Assembly: GCA_037447655.1 (NCBI GenBank)
Contig: JBBHKE010003267.1
Location: 1-14,524 of the forward strand
Length of the DNA: 14,524 nucleotides
From: Zygnema cylindricum
Lineage: Eukaryota > Streptophyta > Zygnematophyceae > Zygnematales > Zygnemataceae
Direction: 5' to 3'
In this document: one piece after another, positions 1-7,281 of the stretch
Layout: each line of letters begins with the position of its first letter
Numbering within the stretch: position 1 is the stretch's first letter
Made by a program: the position numbers and the translations under genes
Notes under the pieces: model-generated
What the model saw: only the letters and a program-made list of their open reading frames with translations
Databases searched by the model: none
Told to the model about the DNA's origin: nothing

Positions 1-184
1 TCATAACCGGCATTCGAGTGTGATCCCACATGAAGAGAGCCGGTAAAAGGAGAGCCAATAGGATGATAAAGAGAGAACAAAAGTTAAATGAAGTAGGGAG
101 AGGAACTTTTGGAGGTTCCGGATGCCAGGAGGGTCGTCCAGCTGTCGCATGCATAGCTAAAGTTTTCACTCTTTGAAGTTTTTT
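1..184 (-). CDS. Exon with predicted membrane segment (left gene, truncated by window edge)
   Basis: The exon opens after a strong acceptor (tttgtttccgacag, AG at 186-185) and reads 61 codons plus 1 base to the edge without a stop. It begins KKLQRVKTLAMHA, then a Pro-rich stretch, then about 19 strongly hydrophobic residues around positions 85-25 and WDHTRMPV. It joins in phase 0 to the exon ending at 363. The intron between them (362-185) is 178 nt. Confidence 0.6.
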
Positions 185-1880
185 CTGTCGGAAACAAAAC
201 CAGAAACAGAAACAAAAATGCCAATTTGTAAGATACAACAATTTCCCAGCTCCACAAAACAAAACCCAACGGGAAAAACCACTCTAATCTCCAAAGAGAC
301 ATCCCACACTTTTCCCACTTCCTTTCACCACTCAAAATAAGCGAGAATTAGAACCAACTCACTTGGACGTCTTCCGATTGCAACTTCTCCTGAATGTCGC
401 GAATTCGCTCCATTGTCTTTGACCTCACATATTTGACCGGCATTGTCAATTGTCGAGCGAAATTTTCTGTATGTTTTATGGCCACGGTGGTCGCCCGTTC
501 CAATCGCCCTTCACCAACGGCGAGGCGACGCCGTCGCACTTCTTCCAAATGTTGGGCAGCAACCTCCACTAGACACCACAGTAAATAGGGAGGACAGGAT
601 ACTCAATTACCGGCTTTCAACACTACCAGTTTCTAACACTAGACAACAAACCAGAAACGGAGTAGATAAGGAGGATGGGATACTCAACAACCGGCTTTGA
701 ACACTACACTGTCCATGGTTATTAGAGTTTAATAACACTAATTCGAGCGCGTGAATTTTTTGACCCAGAACCATAATATACTATGATAACACTGTTTAGT
801 TAAGTGGTCCATAATGAGCCACGAGTCAAAATATAATTTGGTGTAGATGACAAAAATTCCGCTTAAACACTGATAATAGGCTAACACTAACAGTGAAAGT
901 AAGGTGTACCAAATTCAAACACTAGACAGTGAATCAGAAAAATGAACATGAAATGGAAACATGGGCGACAAAAATCAAAAACATTGTAACAGGAGTTGGC
1001 TTTCTTTTTAAAGTTCTCAACCGCATCTCCAAAACAGTGTGAGACTTGTCACCCAATCTTACTCTATCACCCTCTCTCTCTCTCAATCCCTCTCACTCTC
1101 CCTCTCTCACCCTCCCACTCCCTCTCTCCCTCTCACCTTCATCCTCGTCTTCACAGTCGTACCTCCCCGTGAAAGCACTTGTGAGAGACCTCCCAAAAGT
1201 TGTGGTCCGAGTGAGAACCGACCGAAAAGTTGAGCTTCGACTTAGAATCGATACTTGTCGTTGAAAAAACGAATTTTGCCGACTAAAAGACGAGTTTTGT
1301 CGACTGAAAAATGCTGAATTTTGACGGCTGTAGCTCGTTTGTCGACTCATTTGTTCCTCCGTCGGAGGTTCCGGTGGAGCTGAAAAATGGAAAGTGAAAC
1401 AAGGAGAAAAAGAAACAAAGGAGAGAGAGAGGGAGAGGGAGAGGGAGAGGGAGAGGAAGAGGGAGAGAGAGAGGGAGAGAGAGAGAGGGAGAGAGAGGGA
1501 GAGAGAGAGAGAGAGGAAAAAGAAAGAAAAAGGAATGTCAGTGTACAATGTCATCGACTTGAAACCAAAAGCTTGTAATGAAAGTTTGAATAAGATTAAT
1601 GAATTGAAAGTGAATTTGATTTTGACCACAATCTGTTAAAAAACCCAACGACTCTTTTTGTATTCACATTACAAACTTTGAGTTTCGCTTAATCGTACGA
1701 TTGTCCAATGACAGATCTTCAAAATAAAAACAAAAAACAAAAAAAAAAAAACAAATTCACCTACGTATCATTTGCGACTCATAAAGATCCACATCATCTT
1801 TCGAATCTCCCTCACTTCCAAGAAACTTCACCGTTCGTCTTTTTATAAAAGGTGGCGCACTGTCACTGGAGGAGTACGGT
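1..1880 (-). CDS. Unrecognised multi-exon gene encoding a Ser/Arg-rich membrane protein, partial
   Basis: Four exons join on the minus strand: 1880-1765, 1379-1137, 568-363 and 184-1 (runs off the left edge). Each intron has GT and AG ends and every junction keeps the frame (phases 1, 1, 0), giving about 250 residues with no stop. In order the protein shows a short polar/acidic segment (...KFLGSEGDSKDDVDLYE...), a Pro-rich link, five SRQNS-like repeats, an acidic patch (CEDEDE), a basic, probably helical region (EEVRRRRLAVGEGRLERA), and near the edge a hydrophobic run (FCSLFIILLALLLPALFMW) that looks like a membrane span. No start codon is seen, so at least one more exon should lie upstream (above 1880), and the C-terminus lies outside the window. 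I do not recognise the family. The long cytosolic-looking N-terminal part before a first membrane segment would fit a channel, transporter or type II membrane protein. This is inference from splice logic and composition. Confidence 0.62.
363..568 (-). CDS. Exon with basic helical region (left gene)
   Basis: The exon is bounded by AG at 570-569 and by a consensus GTGAGT donor at 362-357. The first two bases complete a codon and 68 full codons follow. The peptide is rich in Arg, Glu and Lys with heptad-like spacing (QHLEEVRRRRLAVGEG, KTMERIRDIQEKLQ), which suggests amphipathic helix or coiled coil. Phase agrees with the exon on each side, which is the main support. Confidence 0.62.
580..707. 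repeat. Diverged direct duplication in an intron, two copies 81 bp apart
   Basis: Positions 580-626 and 661-707 are nearly the same: agtaaatagggaggacagga... against agtagataaggaggatggga..., both ending in ...ccggctttNaacactac. The array lies directly upstream (gene sense) of the acceptor at 570-569. The octamer CACTAGAC, which on the gene strand reads GTCTAGTG and includes the used acceptor (567-574), recurs at 637-644 and 920-927. Confidence 0.6.
707..906 (-). mobile_element. TA-flanked mariner-like MITE, copy A (200 bp), in an intron of the left gene
   Basis: A TA lies at each edge (705-706 and 907-908). The ends read inward CACTGTCCATGGTTATTAG and CACCTTACTTTCACTGTTAG, imperfect inverted repeats. 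The interior, read on the minus strand, lines up with the MITE at 5058-5256: shared blocks are the ATTATGG...CCAC part, GGTTC..GGGTCAAAA and CGAATTAGTGTT. Its length matches copy B to within a base. There is no ORF. The TA duplication is short, so the assignment leans on similarity to copies B and C. Confidence 0.66.
1073..1136. repeat. (CT)n-rich array, plus strand
   Basis: Almost pure pyrimidine on the plus strand, mainly ctctctc and cctctct units. On the transcribed minus sense it is GA-rich and begins right at the donor of the SRQNS exon, so it forms the first 60 nt of that intron. Confidence 0.9.
1137..1379 (-). CDS. Symmetric 243-nt exon encoding SRQNS repeats (left gene)
   Basis: The acceptor is ttttccatttttcag (AG at 1381-1380); the donor is GAAG|GTGAGA (GT at 1136-1135). 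The exon is 243 nt and both ends split a codon after its first base, so skipping it would keep the frame. It encodes PPEPPTEEQ, then repeats SRQTS, SRQNS, SRQNS, SRQNS, QRQVS, then SRSSTF/TRTTTF/GRSLTS and an acidic tail CEDEDE. The R-x-x-S/T pattern matches the general target motif of basophilic Ser/Thr kinases; that is inference. The upstream intron carries a CT array in the sense direction and the downstream intron a GA array. Confidence 0.66.
1421..1515. repeat. (GA)n / (GGGAGA)n array, plus strand
   Basis: About 95 bp of gagaga and gggaga units. In the sense of the left gene it is a CU-rich tract about 40 nt upstream of the acceptor of the SRQNS exon, so it may serve as an extended polypyrimidine tract. 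It is complementary to the GA-rich RNA made from 1073-1136. Confidence 0.9.
1765..1880 (-). CDS. Exon with acidic linker (left gene, most 5' exon seen)
   Basis: The acceptor is ttgctccattcag (AG at 1882-1881). The frame is open for 38 codons (PYSSSDSAPPF...DLYESQMI). Two overlapping donors compete: C|GTAGGT after 1765 and TAG|GTGAAT after 1761. Only the first leaves one base over and so keeps frame with the next exon, giving MI-P-PPEPP at the join; the second creates a stop in the SRQNS exon. The incoming codon is split after two bases, so another exon must lie upstream. I could not find a convincing one. Confidence 0.5.
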
Positions 1881-1902
1881 CTGAATGGAGCAATTACAAA
1901 CA

Positions 1903-1912
1903 GCCACGTGGC
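1903..1912. promoter_or_regulatory. Palindromic G-box GCCACGTGGC
   Basis: A perfect 10-bp palindrome with the CACGTG core bound by plant bHLH and bZIP factors. It sits about 22 bp upstream (gene sense) of the exon at 1880. It would be intronic if the missing upstream exon lies beyond it, so a regulatory role is only a possibility. Confidence 0.25.
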
Positions 1913-2079
1913 ATTTCACAAATAAGACAAAATCAGATCATTTGGGCGGAAAGCATTTTTCAGAAAAGATGTTCCATCATCTGCTTAAGTGTGACATCAC
2001 ATGTTCCAAAAGATGAAACGTGGCAAGAGACTTGAATCAGATACATGCTTCAGGTTGCAGTATGAAGCAAGCAGGAAGG

Positions 2080-3001
2080 AGAGGGAGGGAGGGCGCGAGA
2101 GAGAGGGGAGGGAGGGGAGGGGGAGAGAGAGAGGAGAGAGAGGAAAGAGAGGAGAGGGAGAGGGGAGAGAGAGAGGGGAGGGAGCGGGGGGGGAGAGGGA
2201 GAGGGAGAGGGAGAGGGAGAGGGAGAGTGAGAGGGAGAAGAGGGAGAAGAGGGAGAAGAGGGAGAAGAGGGAGAAGAGGGAGAGAGAGAGAGGGAGAGGG
2301 AGAGGGAGAGGGAGAGGGAAGAGGGAAGAGGAGAGGGAGAGGGAGAGGGAGAGGGAGAGGGAGAGGGAGAGGGAGAGGGAGAGGGAGAGGGAATAGGAGA
2401 GGGAGAGGAGAGGGAGAGGGAGAGGGAGCGGGGGGGAGAGAGAGAGGAGAGAGGACAGGGAGGAGGGAGAGGGAGTGGGAGAGGGAGAGGGAGAGGGAGA
2501 GGGAGAGGGAGAGGGAGAGGGAGAGGGAGAGGGGGAAGGGGAAGGAGAGAGAGGGAAGAGGGGAGGGAGAGGGAGAGGGCGAGGGAGAGGGAGAGGGAGA
2601 GGGGAGAGGTAGAGGAGAGAGATAGGAGAGGGAGAGGGAGAGGGAGAGGGAGAGGGGAGAGGGGAGAGGGGAGAGGGAGAGGAGAGAGGAGAGAGTGAGG
2701 GAGAGGGAGAGGGAGAGGGAGAGGGAGAGGGAGAGGGAGAGGGAGAGGGAGAGGGGAGAGGTAGAGGAGAGAGAGGAGAGAGAGGGAGAGGGAGAGGGAG
2801 AGGGAGAGGGAGAGGGAGAGGGAGAGGAGAGAGAGAGAGAGGGAGAGGGAGAGGGAGAGGAGAGAGAGAGAGAGGGAGAAGGAGAGGGAGTAGGAGAAGA
2901 GCGAGAGAAGAGCGGGAGAAGAGGGGGAGAAGAAGCGGGAGAGGGAGAAAGAGAGCGAGAGGGAGAGGGAGGGAGAGGGAGCGAGAGAGGGAGAAAGAGT
3001 G
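2080..3001. repeat. About 0.9-kb polypurine tract ((GGGAGA)n and (GA)n)
   Basis: The plus strand is nearly all A and G for over 900 bp. The main unit is GGGAGA, with local blocks of GGGAGAA (about 2235-2282), GGGAAGA and (GA)n. Isolated C or T bases interrupt it, for example in gcgcgag, gagcgggg, gacagg, gtagagg and gagtagg. Long open frames here (Arg/Glu/Gly on plus, Ser/Leu/Pro on minus) follow from the lack of stop codons in such repeats and are not genes. Confidence 0.95.
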
Positions 3002-3394
3002 AGGCATAGTTTCGGCTGTAATTGTGTCCCTCAATCGGATTTTCTTGCCTCTGGCCGCTCGATAAAGCTCCAAGCTAGCGCTGCAACAATTCATTTCTTA
3101 AATCTACACTAATTCATGTGGCCGTGACGTGACAAAGTAGCAGTAGCCCGTCATTTTCCGGTTGAATTTGTAGTGTGAAAATATCGCTTGGAAAGTTTAA
3201 AAAACCATTTGAAAAAATAACGCTTACAAGCACAATATGGAGAATGAAAACTAGCAAAACATTGCGTCCGTACATGTTTCCTGTACGGTCCGTACATTGA
3301 TGAAACGTACGGTAAAAAACAAAACAAAAGAGTCCTTTCTGAAAAAAATGGTGCGACTAAGAACTGAATGGCGTTCAAAGGAGATAGAAATTAA
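3002..3394. other. Unassigned spacer between GA arrays
   Basis: Unique sequence with no convincing gene. A minus-strand stretch at 3094-3002 reads like protein (NCCSASLELYRAARGKKIRL...) after an acceptor-like ttgttgcag, but no GT donor follows for over 500 bp. Positions 3263-3316 hold several copies of GTACGG/CCGTAC in both orientations. Confidence 0.4.
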
Positions 3395-3598
3395 GAGGGG
3401 AGAGAGAGGAAGAGAGAGGGAGGGAGGGAGAGGGAGGGAGAGAGGAAATGAGAATGGAGAGAAGATTTTTGTTTCCCGTACCTCCCTCCGTCTCCCTCGT
3501 ACCCTTCCTCTTCGTCGTATTCTCCCTCCGACTCTCCGGATGACGGCCGCCGCCGCATGTCTGCCATTGGAGGGGAGGGCTGCCTCGGGACAGGGGCG

Positions 3599-3634
<36 letters not shown>

Positions 3635-3870
3635 AGGCCAGAGAGGTGGATGGGGGAAGGAGAGGGAAAGGTGGAAGATAGGAGAAAGAGGGAGAAATGA
3701 GGCGCAAAAGAGAGGAGAGAGGAGGGATGGAGGGAGAAATTAGAGAGTAGGAAGGGAAGGGTTTAAAGAATATAAAAAACAGGAGAGAAAGAGAGGATGG
3801 GGGCGGAAGGGAGGGGGAAGGAGAGGTGAGGGAAAGGGAGAGATAATGGGAGAATGAGAGGAGAAGGAAA
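3395..3870. repeat. Purine-rich low-complexity region with (GA)n at 3397-3452 and 3601-3630
   Basis: Two GA arrays and a further purine-rich stretch (about 3640-3870) flank a 130-bp GC-rich island (3470-3600) with tcctccgtctccctc and gccgccgccgc runs. A TATA-like tataaaaaa lies at 3771-3779. This could be a promoter and 5' leader for the small plus-strand ORF at 4105, but nothing confirms it. Confidence 0.55.
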
Positions 3871-3913
3871 CAGAAAGAGATAGCGAATTGGAAAGGTAAA
3901 GAATTTCTGGCGC

Positions 3914-3977
3914 CACGTGTCGCCCGAGGAGATACTCTCCTCTCTCTCTCTCTCTCTCTCGCTCTCTCTCTCTCTCC
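3914..3977. promoter_or_regulatory. G-box CACGTG followed by a (CT)n tract
   Basis: CACGTG lies at 3914-3919 in cgccacgtgtcgcc, followed by about 40 bp of (CT)n at 3937-3977. CT tracts are common around transcription starts and in 5' leaders of plant genes. With an ATG in a good context at 4105 this could be a plus-strand promoter/leader; the region is also just one of several simple repeats here. Confidence 0.25.
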
Positions 3978-4104
3978 CTCAGAGTAGGAGACGCGGGGGA
4001 GAGGGAGGGAACAAACTGCCCAACCGTTTGGGAGTGGTGCGATTCTCTCGGCAGTCGAGGCGACAGTACAGCGCAGTACGGACGGTTAGAAACAGACAAA
4101 CAAA

Positions 4105-4227
4105 ATGGTACGAGCTAAGGCCAAACGGAGTTGGTTCAGCGGATTAAAAGTGGTACGGAATGTCGGTGGGAAGGGTGAAATACTGACGGTTAGATGCGAC
4201 AAAGTAATCCCTTTGACAGTTTCTTAA
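4105..4227 (+). CDS. Small ORF (40 codons) with strong start context, status uncertain
   Basis: The ATG stands in acaaacaaaATGG, a very good plant start context, and the frame runs to TAA at 4225-4227. The peptide starts MVRAKAKRSWFSGLKVVRN and is basic, with a WFSxLK string. Such strings occur at the N-terminus of some plant IQ67-domain proteins, but this alone is too short to assign. Possible donors lie inside (AAAA|GTGGTA near 4150 and GAAGG|GTGAAA near 4177), so it may be a first exon. No following exon was found before the transposon block, so it may also be a chance ORF or a remnant. Confidence 0.22.
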   Translation: MVRAKAKRSWFSGLKVVRNVGGKGEILTVRCDKVIPLTVS

Positions 4228-4766
4228 ATACTTAAAACGCGGGTTCACAAAATGGCCGTTGGATTTGCATGATTTCGATCGCAAAGAAACTTAGACATTA
4301 ACGATATGACGTCATCTTGCGCACAAATAGGCGGGAAAATTGTTAACAGTTCTTAAGCTGAACGTTCACGCAATCAAGTTCAGCCACGCTAAAACATGTC
4401 AGAATCCAAGTAACATCCTTATTTCCTGAGATAGCAAAACTGAAAGTTTTGAAGCGTTACATACTGTCAATTGTAGAATAACGATAAAACCAGTCATTTT
4501 AACTGTAGTGCGAAAATAACTGCCTAAATGACGTCATTGTCGTCCTCATCACCAGTTCAGTACGGCAGATTTGTAATGTAGTGAAATCCAGTAATTTCCA
4601 GCTTTGACGGATGATGGTTTACTGTACGGTATGTATTAAGTGATGGACGGTTTGGATATACAATCCCAAGCCAACTTTCAACCGTCTGTAAAACTTTGTT
4701 AATCTCTAGAGTCAAAACAAAGGTAAGTCACTCATCAACATTAGACTGGGCCAGAGTATGTATGAA
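4228..4766. other. Unassigned spacer with two TGACGTCA palindromes
   Basis: No ORF of note. The palindrome TGACGTCA (bZIP C-box/CRE type) occurs at 4307-4314 and 4529-4536. A perfect donor-like AAAG|GTAAGT lies at about 4722-4730 without a supported exon in front of it. The stretch ends at the target duplication of the first hAT-like element. Confidence 0.5.
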
Positions 4767-5015
4767 GTGTAAGGCAGAGGTCGCAAAAGTCAAAAAAAAT
4801 CATACCCGAAACCGACCGTTTTTTTTTTTTCAAAATCTGAGTAACCGACGCCCGACCGAGTTTTGTCACGCTCCAAAATTGTTAACCGTTAACCGACCGT
4901 CGTTTACGAAAAAAAAAATAACCGAATCTTGATTTTTCGCGACTAACCGCGCCCGCCCGTAACCGAAAAAGTACAAAATTAATCAATGTACGACGGAATA
5001 AGCCAATAATTACAA

Positions 5016-5590
5016 TTTGTCGCGTTCCCTAAGATTTGCGAAATGAATAGTGTATTACACCGTCGATCGTATTTAGCGTGTAGAAATTATTAGAGTAAAG
5101 AAAAAATTAGCGTCATTAATTCTAATTCAGTGCCAGGTGACGTGGCAAATTATGGTCCACGTCCTTAAATAGCGTCATTTATTATATTTAAGGTTCAAGG
5201 GTCAAAATTTAGGGGCGCCGAATTAGTGTTCAACATGCTAAATACGATCGACGGTGTACTGTGTTAGATTTGCGACGCTTTGTCGCGTTGCCTAAGATTT
5301 GCGAAATGAATACTGTACTACCGTGTCAGATTTGCGACGCTTTGTCGCGTTGCCTAAGATTTGCGAAATGAATACTGTACTACCGTGTCAGATTTGCGAC
5401 GCTTTGTCGCGTTCCCTTTGATTTGCGAAATAAATAGCTTACTACAGTACCGTGTCAGATTTGCGACGCTAATCATGATGTCACGTACTTCCACGATGCC
5501 AAAGAGTACAAAGTACATGAATGTTGGATTATCTTTTTGTAAGATTCGCGAAATGAATAGTGTTAGTACCGTGTCAGATTTGCGACGCTA
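5016..5590. repeat. 62-bp tandem array inside E1, interrupted by a MITE
   Basis: The phrase agatttgcgacgc starts at 5266, 5328, 5390, 5457 and 5577. The first steps are exactly 62 bp and the later ones 67 and 120 bp, the last unit carrying extra sequence with a second copy of the acgtacttccacga block (5484 and 5602). A further unit at 5016-5055 is split from the rest by the MITE. The core TTTGCGAC is the same as in the element's terminal repeat. Confidence 0.88.
5058..5256 (+). mobile_element. TA-flanked mariner-like MITE, copy B (199 bp), nested in E1
   Basis: Perfect inverted ends CACCGTCGATCGTATTTAGC (5058-5077) and its complement (5237-5256), with TA on both sides (5056-5057 and 5257-5258). 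Removing the insert plus one TA restores a 62-bp repeat unit: gaatagtgtatTActgtgt aligns without gaps to gaatactgtacTAccgtgt in the next unit. This empty site fixes the insertion point and the TA target, as used by Tc1/mariner-type transposons. There is no coding capacity. Confidence 0.9.
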
Positions 5591-5834
5591 ATCATGATGC
5601 CACGTACTTCCACGATACCAAAAGTACAAAGAACAATAATGTTGGAAAAAAAAAAAAAGTACAAACTTTTCTTTTTTTTTGGTTTTTTGTTTGACCGACC
5701 GTAACTGACCGTTTTTTTTTTCTTGGTGAGTCAACCGACCGTAACCGTCCGACCCCCAAAATTTGGCAACCGAATCCGTTCCGGATCCGGCGCGGGACGT
5801 TTTCGGTTGACCGTTTGCGACCTCTGGTGTAAGG

Positions 5835-5924
5835 CCGGCCGCACAAGTCAAATTTCTAGTGTTGTGTAGCGGGAAAAACTTATCGTGATAAAACCGATAC
5901 CGATAGTTAGCTATTGGTCATCGA
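5835..5924. other. 90-bp spacer between two hAT-like elements
   Basis: The only non-element sequence between E1 and E2. It contains cttatcgtgataaaaccgatac, whose TTATCG motif recurs on the far side of E2 (8680-8958). The two flanks therefore probably belonged to one older sequence that E2 split. Confidence 0.5.
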
Positions 5925-6250
5925 ACGGTGAGCAGAGGTCGCAATCGGGTACCCGAATCCGTGCCCGATCCGTACCCGACCGCCGGCGTCGGATCCGGAA
6001 CAGATTCGGGTGCCAATTTTTGGGGACCGGCCAGATCCGGCCGGGTGATACAAAAAATAAATTCGGGTAAGGTCGGGTAAGCAATAACGATTCTTTTTAA
6101 GGTTTCGCAGCATAGATGTCCAATTCGAACGGATTTGGACTTTTTTCCGAATACTACGTAGTATTCGCTTGTTTCGTAAATTTCGTTAATTTCCTACGTT
6201 TCACAGTTTACGGAAATATGTACGAACATTTAAAAAAAAAAAGATGTTAT

Positions 6251-7100
6251 CTGTCCTCCACTCCGTCTTCGGAAGGAAATCGCCATTATAGAGGCCGTAA
6301 ATTTTGGCGCTCGCCGCTAGTTCGTTGCACTTTTCAGTTTTGCTTCATTTGCGCACGGCCGAGCCCGTATTTTTATCTGTCCTCCACTCCGTCTACATAA
6401 GGAAGCCGCTATTGAAGACGCAGTAAATTCCGCCCCTCGCCGCTAGTTCGTTACACTTTTCAGTTTTTCAGTTTTGCTTCATTTGCGAGGGCATATTTTA
6501 TCTGTCCTTCACTCTGTCGTCTTCAAAAAGAAGCCGCCATTGGAGACGCTGTAAATTCCGTCGCTCGCCACTAGTTTGTTACACTTTTCATTTTTTCTGC
6601 TTTGTTTCATTTGCACGCGCGTATTTTATTTGCCCTACACTCCGTCTTCAGAAAGAAGCCACCATTGGATACGTTGTAAATTCGGTCGCTCGCCGATAGT
6701 TCGTTGCACTTTTCAGTTTTGCTTCATTTGCGCGCGGCCGCGCGCATATTTTTATCTATCCTCCACTCCGTCTTTAGAAGGAAGCAGCCATTGGAGACGC
6801 CGTAAACTTCGCCGCTCGCCGCTAATTCGTTACACTTTTCAGTTTTGCTTCATTTTTGCGCGGGTCGCCGCGCGTATTTTTATGAGTCCTCCACTCCATC
6901 TTCAGAAGGAAGCTGCCATTGGAGACGTCGTAAATTTTGCCTCTCGTCGCTAGTTCGTTACACTTTTCTGGTTTTTGTTTTGCTTCATTTGCGCGCGCGT
7001 ATTTTATCTGTCCTCCATTCCGTCTTCAGAAGGAAGCCGCCATTGGAGACGCCATAAATTTTGCTGCTCGCCGCTTGTTTGTTGCACTTCTCAGTTTTTG
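6251..7100 (+). repeat. About 125-bp minisatellite, about 7 copies, inside E2
   Basis: Units opening ctgtcctccactccgtct start at about 6251, 6377, 6502, 6630, 6755, 6884 and 7008 (spacings 124-129 bp). Each goes on with agaaggaagccgccattgg, then gacgccgtaaatt, cgctcgccgctagttcgtt, acacttttcagttttgc and ttcatttgcgcgcg. The copies differ by point changes and small indels, so the array is not very recent. Open frames in it just reflect the repeat. Confidence 0.92.
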
Positions 7101-7281
7101 AGGGTATTGAACATTTAAAATTTTTGAAATTTGAAAGAAAAAAGTATGAATTTTACGACGAATTTTATAAAATTTGAAATTGTTTTATGCGCACTGTACG
7201 TGGTACTCATTAAATTTCTCCGTGCGTTTTATGTGCATAGGATATCTATGTTTCATAGGTACGTTCAACTACATAATAGTA

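Larger units (their letters stand above)
4775..5826 (-). mobile_element. hAT-like non-autonomous transposon E1 (1052 bp)
   Basis: The ends are inverted repeats: CAGAGGTCGCAAA at the left and TTTGCGACCTCTG at the right. A perfect 8-bp duplication, gtgtaagg, flanks them at 4767-4774 and 5827-5834. An 8-bp duplication with CAG-type ends is the hallmark of hAT transposons. The left 200 bp match the reverse complement of the right end of element E3 (shared TCAAAATCTGAGTA and GTCACGCTCCAAA) and the right end matches E3's left, so E1 is inverted relative to E2 and E3. There is no transposase ORF, so it would need enzyme from an autonomous relative. It contains a 62-bp tandem array and a nested mariner-like MITE (5058-5256). 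Confidence 0.9.

Noticed and set aside
2001-3094. Long open frames in the GA-rich region (Arg/Glu/Gly on plus, Ser/Leu/Pro on minus), up to 365 codons
   Set aside because: They arise because GGGAGA repeats contain no stop codons in most frames. Composition is pure repeat and no domain is present.
3002-3094. Possible minus-strand exon reading NCCSASLELYRAARGKKIRL... after an acceptor-like ttgttgcag
   Set aside because: No GT donor occurs for over 500 bp downstream, and a GC donor at GAG|GCAAGA gives the wrong phase for the exon at 1880. Kept only as a note.
3263-3316. Cluster of GTACGG/CCGTAC in both orientations as a hairpin or binding array
   Set aside because: Arms are only 6-7 bp and the same hexamer is scattered through the window, so it looks like background.
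3151-3378. 75-codon minus-strand ORF
   Set aside because: No splice logic, no recognisable domain, and composition like the AT-rich spacer.
6116-7057. Plus-strand ORFs of 70-125 codons in E2
   Set aside because: They are translations of the 125-bp minisatellite and repeat the same peptide. There is no transposase-like motif.
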